DNA of 64,000 nucleotides from Holothuria scabra (GCA_037179385.1 CM074190.1:6028284-6092283); one strand, 5' to 3'; shown: positions 1-13,902, numbered from the stretch's first letter. Made by a program: numbers and translations. The notes: generated from the sequence alone by a model not told the origin.

Positions 1-118
1 TGGTGCTCACCAATGGAGTAAGGAAAACAAGCCAGTGAGTCACAAATGGAAAAAAGGCCATGGCCGGCTTGACTTGAACCAATTGGTTGAAACTGGACCG
101 TTAAACTCTAATTAATTA
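1..118 (+). mobile_element. SINE 3' portion (cut by window edge)
   Basis: This is the 3' part of the tRNA-derived SINE seen complete at 7839-8096. It shares the blocks CAATGGAGTA, GTGAGTCACAA, GGCCATGGC and GACTTGAACCAATTGG, and ends in a TAATTAATTAAT tail. The tRNA-like head would lie before base 1, outside the window. Confidence 0.8.
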
Positions 119-3100
119 ATAATGTACGCATTAATCATGCAATCTCAAAATATGAAGTACAGTAAGCACCTGAAGGCATACAATCTGGCAGTTCTTGCAA
201 AACTTTCCTTGGTACAAACACCACACAGTACATGCACCAAATGACTTCGGACCTGAACTAGAACAGTGTCACAAGTGCATTATAGACTAAAAATTTGAAG
301 AAAAAATTTCACTTTGAAAACTCGCTTAAATTTAATTCTCTACATGTTTGCTGAATTGGCAAGCAAATCCCAAGATCTCTTTTCAGGTTTAGTAAATAAA
401 TAAAAGGACTTAGCGACAGGGTTTGACTTATTTTTTTTCATCATGCTATCACACTGTCTGTCTGTTTCACAGACTTCCCCAATCCCATCTCATTTTATTC
501 TTGGCAACAAGTGTTTCTCTCGAGCTTCTCTCTTCATGTTAATTACAGTAAGGTTTGTTAACAAGTCTTTGTGTGGCCTTTCTTACATGGTCTGTCTTCA
601 TGCTGAGGAAGAGGATACACAACATCTCTGTCTTGTGTTTTATCTTGGATTCTTTGACTATATCTCCTTCTGACAATGCACTGGTGCATGTAGGTCAATT
701 AACTAATTTGCATGCATAGCAAAATTATTACATGCACCAAACTATCTGACAATCAGAAATACCAGGAGTGGAACCATAGTGTATATGTGTAGACACGTAA
801 GTTTCTCAAGGCCCACACCAAATCATTTCTCTTTCTGGGCATTGAAAAGTACTTTCAAAATAGGGGTTTTTGATGTCTTATTCTGTTCTGCCTAATCACT
901 TAACACTGAACCTTGACTCCAGAAATTTTGATTAGTGTTTTCCTGTGAACAACATCAATGCCCTTAAAGGGGGAAAAACAATCCTCCCAAACTTGCTTTG
1001 AAAAAGCAAGTAAATTTTACAATTTTTTTCCTATTTCTCTCTTAAGTATCCTTCATATTTATGAGCTTACAAGTAAATATTGCATATTCAGGGTTAACCA
1101 AGCAGTTAATCCTAATAAATTTCACAATTAGGGAGGAAAAATATTGCGACATGATTCTCAAGAGCCATCCATGAAATAGGATAATGTGAACTATAAATTC
1201 AGAGGTGAGGTGCAAGACTGCACTTTTGACTTCCATGTGTGTTTTGTTCTGACTCTTGGCATAAGGGGGAAGTTAAAGCAAATATTTAATTTTCACATGT
1301 GAAAGAAGAACCAAATCTACACAGTGTGGTGAAATTTCCATTCAGATCAGACATATATTTCTTGAGATATCAGCTGAGATATAAGCCAATGAAGTTACTA
1401 GATTTGTGTTCCAAAGTAAGCTTGAGGGCAGCAGAGATATCACTTCCTCACATTGATAAAGAACACTTTGTTTCCCTTTGTTTTTGCAGACTTTAGTGTT
1501 GACCTTGACATTAATAGGAATAAGACTTCCCCATGAGAATTGCAAAGATTAAAAAGTTTTCATACCACTTATGCAATCACACTTTGATAATTTGGGCCTG
1601 TTAAGGAGAAAATAGGCTGTAAGTTTTAAAGAAAAACAAAAAAGCCCATTAATGTGGGGATATGATGTCATATGTGCTTGCTTCAACTTCAATGTTTGTT
1701 GAAAATGTGACAACTTTACTTGCTCATATCTTGAGAACCACTCATGGAATGTAAATGCAAATTTCACCAAAATGCTTAGAATAAGTACCCCTCTAACACA
1801 TTGAAACTTCATGTGACCTTGAACCCTTCTTTTAATTGCAAGATTGTCCCATTGATGCACTGTGCTATGCCGTGTAAAGGATCATCACTACGCAATGTTT
1901 AAAACTTTGAGTGTGGAATAATGATTCACTGATATAACTGATGTTGCGGTAATACCCATTACCAGCAGTTTATCGCTGTTAATGACTGCACGTTTAAGTT
2001 TTGTGAGAAACATTTAATGCACCATGTGAAGAACAGTCCAAACAGATTTTTAGTTGGATTACTTTGTGCGTTTATATAACTTTGCAGTTGACTCTGTAGA
2101 GTAAGTACTTAGCATGCTACGAAGGCAAAGGCCCGTCAGCCTTCAGAGTTACTGTATATGTGGAAAATTCTACATGCACCTGCTGTACAGTGTGCAGTGT
2201 GCAGTGTGCAGTCAGGTAAATTGAACTCTGCTTCGGGATATAATTATCAAAGGAACAGAAAAAAAGAATGAGCCACTTACTGTACTGCCACAGTTATGTA
2301 CAAATTTACCAGGATAAGCAAGGGTTGAACTGAAAGCAGCTTTTTAAGTCCAAATATTCAATATCTGCAATTTGTATCCATTCAAAATCAATATAAACTG
2401 AGCACTGACAATTTGTAGTACAGCTGGTACTACCCTCACTAAAAATCATTAAACTAACAGACAATCAAGTTGTAATTATTTTCCAACCACTGAAGGGGTG
2501 GGAGGTAAACCATGAAAACCAAAACCAGTATTTTGCATAAATTAAATGACCAGAGATATATGGCAGTATTCACACTGTTTGATGCAATAAAACTATCAAA
2601 AATGATGAATGTCAGGAATGTGACGAAGCAAAAATTTAAAACACTGGGGTGGTTTGCACTATTAAATTGCACTGGTAATATTTGACAGTGCTAACATTAA
2701 TTAAAGGTTAATCGAGGCTGGACCATGCATTAGTAGGAGGATAATGCATGATCGGGGGCTAGTGCAAGCTTGCATTACTGTAACCTGTTCAGGCACCCCA
2801 ATTGTGCTTGCATATAAAACTGTTATTTCCAAAAGATGTATAACAGCTTAAGACCATGGATGTGCAACAAGAGCATCAACAGTTTCATCATAAAATTTTA
2901 GATTCAACATATTAAGCAATTAAGCTCATGCACTGAAGTGCAGCTGCTACACACCTAGAAAAAACAATTGTAGTAGAGATGGTAAAAACCTGGTGACCAA
3001 TGCCGTACTCATTGGTCACCCTCTTACAGCGCTTCAAGATTCATGAGAGGTAAAAATGAACAGAGAATAAGAAATTCACAGTGATAAAAAGTCCTAAATG

Positions 3101-5487
3101 CTATCAGTTCCCCCCTACCTTAAAATAATGGAGAGATAAGAAATTCCATAACCATGATATTGTATTTTTACTGGTATGGGGTTGTGTTGTACAGTTTGGT
3201 AACCAGTTTCCTGAAATTGTACTTCATTTGATGCGATTTAATGACACACCAACATGAATGAGTTCTAGTGTCAACTAAATGATAAAAAGTTTTTAATTTT
3301 AGATATGGTTCAAATTCAAGTTGAAGTTTGACAATTTTAGTGATCTTACCTGAATATATTTTTTATTGTTTGCCCCACCAGTAATTAATCCCCATTAACA
3401 TGACTTATTCCAATGGCTTTTATGTATATTCTTATATGCAAGAAAACATCCAATTCAAGCCATCTAAACCCTGTTTCAATAATCTATTTTTAAACTCAAG
3501 ATTGTTATTTAATTTTTAATTGCAGACTCTGTTAATGTTTTAACTGGAATTGCTTTCATAGTTAATGTTGCCATCTCATATAAGGCTGTTTCATACCCAA
3601 AATGCTGTTTCATACCTAAAATTGATGCATTATGTGTATATCCCATTAATTGGTAACAGCATTGTTAAGGATAAACCTCAAATTGTCTGTAGTCCAAATA
3701 ACATAATATGTCATTGATGATACAAAAATAGTCTGTTACATATGTTGCAGAAACTTATAAAATGGTACTTCTTCAAAATAAAGAATATATCAAATTCGTG
3801 GTTCCTGGGATAAATTTTTATTTACTGTATCAGAAATGTGTTGACCAGCATTTACAATCTATAAAACTACTGATGTTACAATGCAGAGGTTACAGTACAT
3901 ACATACAAAGGCAAGTAATGAAACGGATTAAGGCTTTAATACTGTAAGTGCAAACAAGGTGGCAAGCAAGTACAGTTATCCTGCCAAGGAATAAATGACT
4001 GGAAGGCAAATTTTCAGCATACACTAAGATCACGTTTTACTTTTAAAAAGCACTGGGTGTGCTCCCCTTGGGGAAGCAGAAGTCAACCAGGAAACAAAGG
4101 TAGTGCAGTATGTTTGTATATAGGTCAAGGGTACCAACAAACTTTTAAAATACACACACCTGCTTCCAACAATCACTTTTCCTAGCTTCAGTACAGCACA
4201 CTAGTTACTGTACTAAATCTGTGACATTTCGTGACTCTGCCTACTGAATGTAATATGTATAATGAAAATTTGTATGTATGTAACGGTTCAAAGTGATTTC
4301 TGCAGCAATGATCACCAAACATTATGGGTAAATGAAGTCACCCCAACATGAACGTGAAGTAGACTCTCCTACTGTATGTCATGGCTGACTCGTGAAAACC
4401 ATGTGACAAAATATATTTCAATTTGAAAATTCATGAAATTTTCAGGTACCTTGAATACTGCTTGGTTTATCTTGTATGCTACATTTAAGTAATGAAATAT
4501 CATGAAAGGTAGAGATTTAGCTGTTTTTTTTTCAAAACAAGTTTGGTGTGACTGCCAGGGATGAACTGTACTGTAGCTAGCCAGATCTGAGTGCAAGGTA
4601 ATTGTCTGATCTAGGAAAAGTACCTCACCCCACCCCATGGTATCTACCCCATTTTTCAATCATAAATTTTTCATTTTTTACCTCATTTTATTTTAAGGAA
4701 TAAATTTGGAACTGGTTTTAGGTCTAATTAGGAAATTTGAGGTGGGTGGGGAGAGGTGTATTTGCCTGGAGTGCTGGGTGTCACCACCCACTGTAGCTAC
4801 ATCCCTGGTGACAACTTGTCCAATCCAGAGAATTGGTTGGCATCAGCCAGCAGGTAATATACAGTATACTAGACTATTGGGATGCTCACTGTGCCTGTAA
4901 ACTAGCACTGTATGAGTGGAATAAATTTAAGGGTATTGAAGCAAGCAGTCCTGTAAAAACAGGATGTTCTCTCAGTATACTGTAATATTGACCTTTACAA
5001 CAGCCTATACAATGCTAGTGCAAACAGGAATCCCCAGTTATTGTATGCAGAACCTCTTCCACCACATCCTACATATTTTCTCACAACTAAAAAATGTTGA
5101 TCTTGTGAAAAGTTGACTCAGTCTCCTCGGAAAAATATCCCTACATCCTATGTATAATTGAAGGTAAGGCAGAGGGTAACAACGTAAGTTCCACCAGGGG
5201 GTTGCAACTCCCTGGTTCCACAGATCCCATCCTTACAGCAACATTAGCCTATGGAACAACTTGAGTACACCAGTCCATAAACTGTGCACAGTAGAGCAGA
5301 ACCTACAGTAATGGGATTTTAAGCACAAAAGACATGCAGCATACGAAAAATGACAAAACAGTCATAAAAATGTTATATTTTATCCACTTCAAAAAACCAC
5401 AGCCAGTTTACGAATTTAACATTTAAAATGAACAAATCTTCATGATATTGATTTAGTGGCTGATTTTACTGTCTTGCAACCTGGAGG
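119..5487. other. Noncoding stretch, no gene recognised
   Basis: Only short reading frames occur (up to about 100 codons), with no recognisable domain and no consistent splice structure. There is a small tandem GCAGTGT repeat near 2190-2212. Motifs such as TACAGTA and ACTGTA look frequent by eye. I see no transposon ends with a convincing TSD. It may be intronic or intergenic. Confidence 0.5.
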
Positions 5488-6075
5488 CAGGCTTGGGGCG
5501 ATTACATCTCAATGTAATCGATTACGATTGCGATTACTTCATATTTTACGATTGTGATTATGATTACGATTACAGTTAAAATTGTAAGTAATTGATTACG
5601 ATTGCGATTACATTGCGATGTAACCATGATTGCAATCGTGATTACATTTCTTTCCACATAAACAATGTAGTAGGCAAAACAAACCAGTGCCCTGGGCCAC
5701 AACTGGAAAAGAGGCCATAGACATTGCTCTAGAAAAGCCCAGACAGAACCAAGTCCTACCAAAGTAGAGATTATTGAACCCATGCATTTCTCCATCATTT
5801 TAAGCTGGAACATCCAAGACAGAGGGACAATTAAATTTTGTCATTTCAACAGGAGAACCGAGAACTGAAAAAATTGTTTAGCAACTTTACTCTTTGTTCA
5901 ATTTAATGTAATCAGAAATGAAACCACGATTGCGATTACTTTGCCATTGTAATCGATTACGATTGCAATTATTTTGCGATTTTCACAAAAGTAATAGATT
6001 GCGATTACAACTACTTCAAAATGTGTAATCGATTGCAATCAATTACGATTACTGATTTCGATTATCCCAAGCCTG
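5488..6075 (+). mobile_element. Non-autonomous hAT-like MITE, copy 1
   Basis: The element begins CAGGCTTGGGGCGATTAC and ends GATTATCCCAAGCCTG, giving short TIRs of the CAGGCTTGGG type. The flanks CCTGGAGG (5480-5487) and CGTGGAGG (6076-6083) match at 7 of 8 bases, the TSD length expected for hAT. Both ends carry arrays of alternating GATTAC/GATTGC hexamers that can pair with each other across the element. The middle (about 5660-5890) is unique and has no transposase frame. A second copy at 12662-13174 is in the opposite orientation. Confidence 0.9.
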
Positions 6076-7824
6076 CGTGGAGGTCCCTCGATCAAATTCA
6101 GGTGGAACCATTTAGAAATTGTCACAGATGTTCACAGTGAGGTTGAGGGGGGTCTTAATTGGTGAGTTAAAAAAAAAGAAATAAGTTATGCGATTCAGGA
6201 ATTTATTTGCTTGCTCAGTTCAGCAGCTGTTGATCAGTCAGGCAGAGCGAGTAACCTCCACCCAGCCTTTGAGAAAGGGCTAAAAACTGGGGATATGCTC
6301 ACGTCTGTCCGATGGGGATGTTCAATGGAGGATGGAGAGCATGCAAATAGTACTGTACACACCTGCCTCTCTGAACCTCTGAGCACTACTGGCAAAGACG
6401 AGGTGAAGCTCTGTGTTCGTCTACACTCACTCTGGCATAGGGTCTTAGATAACTTCCTGACCCTCAAAACTTAAAAAAATTAAATGCAGTATTCTGAATT
6501 GGTTTAGATAGAAAGAGCATTGAGGCCAGTAATATTGTACAGTAATTAGTAATTTAAAGCGGTTTTCTGGAGACAAATTCATTGATTTGAAAATTTGCAT
6601 AATATTTTCCTCTCTCAAGAGGTGAAAAATGCATCTCAATAGCATATGTTTGAAAGATACAAATTTTTAAATAATGCAAATTTTTTCTGGCAATTTAGCA
6701 CAATACAAGAAATTTGTGAAGTTTTGTTACGTGCTATGCAATGTAATGCATTATGGTTGCTTAAACCCCCAAGTGGTGTGGGGGATGGCTACTGAAGATC
6801 CACAGGGAAAGGTACATGGTCATTCATTAATTCCAAATGTATCAAATTCAAGACCAGACCGGACATTTAACTAAAAGAAAAAAGAAGTAATCTAAGACGA
6901 TGAGTCCACAGTACAGGAGCACACCATTAGCAGAACAGCCTTCCACATTGCCTGCGTAGCAGACTGTGGGGCATATTCCTTGTCAGTCATATCCCCACCA
7001 AGTCTGCCAAAGTGAACACCAAACAGATTCTTTGGCTATTCATAGAAATATGTGGCCTTGAGACTGGATGAATGTTAGTGAATATTCACAAGAAGGCAAC
7101 ATCTGGTCCCGTTTAAATCATGCAGTAGTCCATGCCACCCACAGAGTTGAGGTGACATCGTAAAGCACACTTCCCGGTAGTACCCACTGGACAGTTGGTT
7201 TTGCAGTAGTAATTTGATCAGGTTTCAATCTAGTCCTTCAGTTTACAACACCAAGAATACATACATTCCCTCAAAACAATCGCATAAGAAATGAAGCAGG
7301 ACATGAATAAGTCATATTATGGTAATGAAGTTTGCACCTAAAATTGGATGCAGGCCTCTTCCTTTTGGCAGACAGTGGTTTGTGAAGCCTTAAAGGAGGA
7401 GTACAAAAACTGAGTCTGCTCCAGGGGGTGCCTTCCACAGAAAGGTAGTTCTAAAGTACCAGTATTAGGGTCTCTTGGAGTGTAAACATCTTTACTATTT
7501 AGTTGCTGCTTACTTTTTGAGGATATGACAGAAAGAAAAGTAAGAGTGTGAGCAATGCAACATTGGGATGGATCGAAAGTGATTAACACTATTTCAGTAC
7601 TGGGTGTGAAAAAGAGGTGATTTCCATCACCTTGCAGGTTAATAGGGGTGGGTGGAGAGCCCATAAACTTCTTCCCCATGTAGCTCAAAATCAAACCAGT
7701 CATACCATGGTGAATTTGTGATGCCAAGATTGACAAACTCATTGGCTTTCACTAAGGCATCTTAAGTTAACAAAAGGGAATTTGCCACAAGGTTTGGAGG
7801 ATATGGCCTGGGATATATTTGTCT
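6076..7824. other. Noncoding stretch with one unassigned minus-strand frame
   Basis: No gene was recognised. The longest open frame is 134 codons on the minus strand (7338-7742). It has no domain I recognise, no coiled coil and no signal peptide, so it is not called as a gene. A frame at 6211-6474 overlaps an equally long frame on the other strand, which argues against coding. Confidence 0.45.
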
Positions 7825-8110
7825 TTCTTGAAAGGCCAACCGCGTGTTTGGTCTAACGGCAGAGCATCCCCCTCTCATGCGGAAGGCCCCGGTTCACTTC
7901 CCAGGTCGAGTCATACCAAAGGCTCTAAAAAAGGAACCTACTGCCGATGCGCGGGATGCTCTGCATGAGCAATGGAGTAGGGGAAACAAGACAGTGAGTC
8001 ACAAGTGGAAAAAAAGGCCGTGGCGGACTCGACTTGAACCAATAGGTTGGAAACTGGGACGTAAAACTTCATAAAACTAACTAATTAACTAACAAATTCT
8101 TGAAAGGCCA
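7825..8110 (+). mobile_element. Complete tRNA-derived SINE with target-site duplication
   Basis: The SINE body is 7839-8096 (258 bp). A perfect 14-bp duplication, TTCTTGAAAGGCCA, flanks it at 7825-7838 and 8097-8110. The head resembles a tRNA gene: a box A-like TGGTCTAACGG near 7849 and a box B-like GGTTCACTTCC near 7891, the internal pol III promoter arrangement. The body is unrelated to tRNA and ends in a CTAACTAATTAACTAAC-type tail. Copies or fragments occur at 1-118, 10233-10325, 12549-12616 (minus) and 26665-26757. It encodes no protein and would depend on a LINE; which LINE is unknown. Confidence 0.92.
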
Positions 8111-9841
8111 CTGGAATATATGCCTCTTTGGGACTGTTTCTTTGCTCCCAGTCTGGGTTCAATCATCGCTGTTCCTTGCATCCTTGTGCAAGATGTTTTA
8201 CCTAAATTGACTTTCTCTAACCCATATGTCAAATTGATACATGTACCAGGGACTGCTCCCCTTGAGTAGCAGTCCCTGCATGTACACCATCATTAGATGC
8301 ATTCAAAAGCTACAAGCTGCCACATTAGACAGGGTGTCTTCAGGATGATTTACTGTTCAGCAGGGGTGATATTAAGCTGTCCCTTTCAATAAGAATTTCC
8401 TAAACATAGGAGCATTATTATAATGCAAGTAGTTTTTTTTTTGTTTTGTTTTTTTGTACAGTTTTTGCACTTGCTTCCCTACACAGAGGTACAGAGGTGC
8501 TTGCTTGGCCACACATTGCTTGCATACTGTAGTATGTACAGTGCAAACCATGCTCAATGAAGGTTCACTGAATGTAATATAAATTTACTAATTAATGGAA
8601 GGCTACACTGTTTGTTGTATGATTGATGAATGTACATGTATGCTTAACACACTCTGTTTGGGCACACCAGAAAAATTTTCAAAAAGTGCTTCCACTGTCT
8701 TTGTCCATTAAAACTTCTTACACCTTTAAATTATTAGAAACAGGGAATAAAAGTCTACAGTTGAAATTTTAATTACAGTGCTGATATTTTTAGATGCATA
8801 AATTTATAAAAATACAGGAAGTTCCAAGTACAATATGGTGATGGAAGTTTTGCATGACTGAGGCACAGTTCAACAAAATCAAACTGAGGTACATTAAACA
8901 CGGTTACAACTGTACACTTTGACACAAGTTCATCTGACCACTTACTTAGGGGGAGAGTCATTTAGGCCTATCTCACTGGCCAGTTTGGGCAGTTGGACTA
9001 GGAAATATATAAATTACTTGGCAATAACTGCCAGTTAGATAAATAACTCTGCCCTTAAAGGTTGTGTGACATGAAAATGACAAAATTGGCTATTCGATAT
9101 TAAAAGAATTAAAACCTAAGAAAACAGTCACAATTCCAATCAAAATCCATAAAAAATTGAACATTTTATATGGCAATATCTGACTTGCACTTTATCATTT
9201 TCCAATGCTGTTTTATATATTTCTGAATTTTTTGAATTGAGGTACACTTTGAAATGGTCAGTTTAATCAAGCATAACTTTTCCAGTTTAGAGACCTGGAA
9301 ATTTTGCTGATTCAAAAACCAAAAGATCAATCAGTATGTGTAGCACTGATATTTATAAACTTATATAACATTTTTTGTGATAAAAAACTTTGCCATTTGA
9401 AATCATGCTGAGTCACTGTTGTTTTGCAAAATTTTCTTCTCAACTTAAGTAGGCATTTGTACAGCTATGTTTTACAGAACAAGTACTGTATACTGCTCAG
9501 TAAACATCATAAATTTCCAAAAACCTGTCCTTCAAGCAACTAAAGCAAAGACAATCAAGCTGCCATCCACCTCATTTGTCCCTGTGCCACTGATAACAAA
9601 ACATACAGTATGTCAACCTTGTGTTGTATCTTCATAACCTTTTACATGCCTTGGATTTTCCTTCATGACTGATCACCATAAACACGCAACCTACTCATCC
9701 ATAGTACCAGCAAATTGTTTCTACCCTACCTTGCAAACTCATAAAGGTTTCTAACACATTTGAATTTTTTGTAAAAATTAAAGATTTTACTAGTAAATTT
9801 CAGATGCTTTTTTAACACTTTTTTTTTTCAAAGGTAACTCC
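8111..9841. other. Noncoding stretch
   Basis: No coding region was recognised. A TTAA followed by AGGTTGTGTGACATG at 9055-9073 resembles the sequence at 36314-36332 (AGGTAGTGTGACATG). It may mark one end of a TTAA-targeting MITE family, but no matching right end was found here. Confidence 0.45.
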
Positions 9842-10055
9842 CAGGCCTTGAATTTTGAAGGAGAGTGCAATTGCACACCATCATTTGCCTTAAATCATTG
9901 CGAGGGGTGCGATTTTTTGCAAACCTAGATGATGAATGGGAGCTCATATAAATCTATTGTAAGTTTAATAAAACACCATACCTATCACACTCCTTAATTT
10001 CCTCAGGAGTTTGCTTTGTAGCACACCAGCAGGAGAATCTAAAACTCAAGGCCTG
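9842..10055. mobile_element. Candidate hAT-like MITE
   Basis: Inverted ends CAGGCCTTGAATTTT (9842) and AAAACTCAAGGCCTG (ending 10055) bound 214 bp. The flanks GTAACTCC and CACTTTAA do not match, so no TSD supports it. It may be an old copy with decayed flanks or a chance inverted pair. A related CATGCCTTGAAATTC lies just downstream at about 10080-10095. Confidence 0.45.
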
Positions 10056-10232
10056 CACTTTAAAAAGAGGGAAATTTCCCCATGCCTTGAAATTCATTTG
10101 TAGGAGTCTAGGGCAGTCATCCCCTTGGCCAAAAGAAAAACTTGTGAAAAAGAAAATAATATTGTTAAGTAAATATCACACCTTTTACTTGGTCTCTCAA
10201 CACCACTTTATGAACTGTGATCCCTGCCCATC

Positions 10233-10325
10233 TTGAGCCAGTAATGAAGCCACTGCGGGCTCAATTTAAACTAACTGGTTATAAATAAACTGGGTCGTAA
10301 ACTTGATCTATCAAACTAACCAACT
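10233..10325 (+). mobile_element. Diverged SINE 3' fragment
   Basis: The order GGCTCAATTTAAACTAACTGG, AACTGGGTCGTAAAC and AAACTAACCAACT parallels the 3' end of the complete SINE at 7839-8096. The head is not recognisable. Confidence 0.6.
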
Positions 10326-12548
10326 CTTACTGCATTACTACAAACAACTCAACAAACAGTTCACATAACATTACTCTTTTGAAAAAAAAAGTCATGATAT
10401 CTCTTTCCTAGTCCCTCTCTGTGACTATTAAGTACTTCAGTTCACAAGAATGCAAATCCAGGAGATGAGCAGGGGCATGCCATGACCTATTTTCTGAAAT
10501 CTAGAAAAGAAGAATGAAATAAACAAATATTGTTTCACCTACCATCATACATGTTACATGCAGATGACAACCCTTTCATTCTAAAGGTCACATCAATATT
10601 GAGAGAGGCCTTTAGATGGATACTTACAGTATTCTAAGCATTTTAGTGAAATTCAAGATATCAGCAGGTAGGCTACAGTAAAGTTGGACAGATTTTCAAA
10701 GCACCAAAGTGCCAACTCATATTAGGCTAACAGTACATTAGAGCCCACTTTGCTGAGTTGTCTGACACATACATGTACACAGTACATGCAAGCCAGCAAA
10801 AAATTTTGCACAATGCCTTATGTAACACAAATACTTTGATATTGATACAGTAGGTCCCAAGATTTCAAACCTATTGCTTCACTAAATATTGAAATGGAAT
10901 TTCTTCTTAGAAATCTCTAAATATAGCCTCACCAGCTTATTTCAAACATCTTCAGAACTGTTTTTTAAAACCTTTTTCACACACTAACAGTTGAACTTTT
11001 GATCTATCAAACTAGGGGAGCTACAGTACAGAGGTCTTCTCCTCTCCCACAAGGTCCATCCCATTACTGTTCAAATTACACACTGAAACCTTCCTGTGGG
11101 GATCACAACGTTATACATGTATACCTTTTTTCCAATTTCATGCAGATTCCCTCTAACAGCACTAATCTTTCTGGTTCAAATGCCATTAAAAACTAATGAT
11201 TCTGATTAGTTCATGTGTTTAACAGCACTTTGGGAGTTTGTGTTATTACACTGCCACACAGTAAAAACTAGTTACGACTCTTGCTTGGGAACATGCACAG
11301 AGACGATTCCATTAACAATATGAATTTACTATACCCTAGGACTACACTTATTAAAGAATAAGAACCTAAGTACTGCACTTAACAACATTATTACACTTAG
11401 TTAACATAAAGCTTTGACTAAAATTGAATTCTTAAATTTTCAACAATTAGGCTATTTCATAAAATACTACACAAACAAAAAACAAAAGATGAGAAATGTT
11501 TAACGTCTACTACTGTATGCACATAAAATTGTGGAATCTAGCAACATGTTCACCGGGGATTTTGCATTGGTTAATTTTCTAATACATGTATAAAAGGTAG
11601 ACAATGCATGACAGACTTAGATAAAATCTTAAAAAACACACAATGACACATTGCAACAGAATTCAGGATAATGCAGTTCTAATAACACTGGCAGAATTTG
11701 AGCTTGGGAGATACAATTTGGATGGCAAACTGTGTTTAAAGGCCAGACTGAACTTGAATGTGTTCTAGGCAGAAAAACCCCCTTTGGAATTTAGCTAAAC
11801 TGTACAATTGATACAGTATGCAGAAATTCACATTCACAAGTCATAACCCATTTTAAATCTATATTGTGGAGTAATATTTACACTGGTCAGTATGTCTAGA
11901 ACAGGATGTGACCATAGTAAGGAGTGACTAGTAGTAGGCTTAGGAGCTGCTTATATCGTCACCATGTTTGCACTTGCAGTGGCACTAGTTAGAATAATAA
12001 AGGTATAGCCTACTTGGCCTTACTGTAGATAGGAGGCTTTTGCTAGGACTGCCTAGCTAATCTCTTCATTGTCTAGACAGGCAAGGCCTATTGTTGTGTC
12101 ACAGATTTCTGTCTACACCACCACACCACTATAGGCCTATGAATTAGGTTACAACAGGCAAAACTGAAGGTCCACAAGACCCTTTGGTCTGAGTTGCCAA
12201 AAATTTAATAGGGTTAAGAGACTGCTGGTTTGGAAGACAGATAAGAAAATAGAGTCCATGAGACAGAAAATGAAAAAAGGGGTTCATGAGACTAAAGTTA
12301 ATACCCTGCTGATATGCATTCCTTTTTTGGTTTTGCCAGCCTAGGTCTACAAGCTAGGACGAACTGTTCTCATTTTTGATTTCAAAGACCTTTTCTCATT
12401 TTGGGTCTCAGAAATTTTTTCACCCTTTCACATTTTCAGTTGTGCAAACTTTTTCTTAGGCCTAACTGTTCGTCTCAGATACCCTTTCTTATTTAAATTT
12501 TCAGTTTTGCAGACCTTGTAAAACTATGGTCTTGTGGGATAATGGATG
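10326..12548. other. Noncoding stretch with a weak fold-back
   Basis: No gene was recognised. From about 12168 to 12530 a loose inverted arrangement is visible: GGTCCACAAGACC on the left against GGTCTTGTGGGA on the right, with AGACAGAAAATG-type words inside. This may be a decayed palindromic element, but its ends cannot be fixed. Confidence 0.35.
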
Positions 12549-12616
12549 CTCCCTAGGTTAGTTAAATGGAATTTTACTGCTCAGTTTCCAATCAATTAGT
12601 TCAATTTGAGCCAACC
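12549..12616 (-). mobile_element. Diverged SINE 3' fragment, minus strand
   Basis: Read on the minus strand, this gives GGCTCAAATTGAACTAATTG, then GGAAACTGAGCAGTAAAA, then TTAACTAACC, the same block order as the SINE 3' end at 8028-8090. Confidence 0.6.
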
Positions 12617-12661
12617 ACAGATCCCTTAGTTAGTGACACAAAGCTTGAAGTTAGACTCATT

Positions 12662-13174
12662 CAGGCTTGGGGTAATTATAATCAGTAATCGTACAATCGA
12701 TTACACATTCTGAAGCAGTTGTAATCGCAATCAATTACTTTTGTGAAAATCGCTAAGTAATTGCAATTGTAATCAATTACAATGGCAAAGTAATTGCAAT
12801 CGTAGTTCCATTTCTGATTACACTGAAGTTGAATTGAACAAAGAAGTAAAGTTACTCTAGAGGTATACTTTTTGCAAAAAAATATTTTAGAAACAAAATG
12901 TAGTTAGATAGGGTTTTATGCCTCAACCTGTATCCTTCCAGGCTTATCTAGAGCAATGTCCATGGCCTTTTTTCCAGTTGTGGGCACTGGATTGTTTTGC
13001 CTACTACATTGTTTATGTGGAAACAAAATGTAATCACGATTACATTGCAATGTAATCGCAATCGTAATCAATTACTTTTAATTTTAGCTGTAATCGTAAT
13101 CATAATCGCAATCCTAAAATATGAAGTAATCGCAATCGTAATCGATAACATTGAGATGTAATCACCCAAGCCTG
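12662..13174 (-). mobile_element. Non-autonomous hAT-like MITE, copy 2
   Basis: This is an inverted copy of 5488-6075. It starts CAGGCTTGGGGTAATTA and ends TGTAATCACCCAAGCCTG. It is flanked by a perfect 8-bp duplication GACTCATT (12654-12661 and 13175-13182), which defines both ends. Arrays of GTAATCGCAATC-type units occupy each side, and the middle shares the ACAATGTAGTAGGC-type core of copy 1 in reverse. No transposase is present, so it must be mobilised in trans. Confidence 0.95.
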
Positions 13175-13902
13175 GACTCATTCAGTCCAATCAAAAGGCA
13201 TCAAGACTGCTTGACAACAGAGTTGAGGTAATGGGCTTACATTTTCGTCACAATGAAATGAAGCCTAGGCTAGCCTAACTCAGATTCTTAATTCCGTACT
13301 ACAGTAATTTAGAATCAGTGACTGGAAATGACATCATTTTAAGCAACTCTCAACTTAAAAGAGGGTGCTGAAACTTTTTAAAGTTTTTCAGAGCAAAACA
13401 AAGGTTTTTTTTTTATTTTTTTCCCTGAAGTAAAATGTGCTTCTGTCTTTTTTCTCTACTGGAGAAGAACAGTACAATGCATTTGCTGTGGAAAGAAGTG
13501 AATGGTTAATGCGGTGGAAGAAGAAATAGCAATGGTTGAAGCTGCATTTGAACCCATGACATACTGGTAGCTCATCAAAACCAGCACGTTTGCCAACTGC
13601 ACTACAAGTGCCGTTGCTGGTGGAGGGGTCTCAAATAATGTATGTACTTTCCAACAGTACTACATTTACGTTTATACATATATATAAATTATTTACACTT
13701 ATTCCTGTTCCCCTATACCCAAGTATGGTAATTACATACATACACAAGGAACCGTATGCATACCTATGCTATATATTTAAACGTGCAACGGGGTAAACAT
13801 TCCCACATGTGCATATATACCTTCATATAGCCCACCCAAACCTTCTACCTATGCATAAATATGTGTATGCATGTACATATTCGTATGTGTATAACAGTAC
13901 AT

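Noticed and set aside
5502..5813. 103-codon minus-strand frame in the hAT-like MITE
   Set aside because: Half of it is translated hexamer array, and the other MITE copy does not keep it.
7338..7742. 134-codon minus-strand frame
   Set aside because: No domain, repeat or splice context was recognised; length alone is weak evidence in animal DNA.
9055..9420. Complete TTAA MITE starting AGGTTGTGTGACATG
   Set aside because: A left-end motif shared with 36314 is visible, but no inverted right end or second TTAA could be matched.
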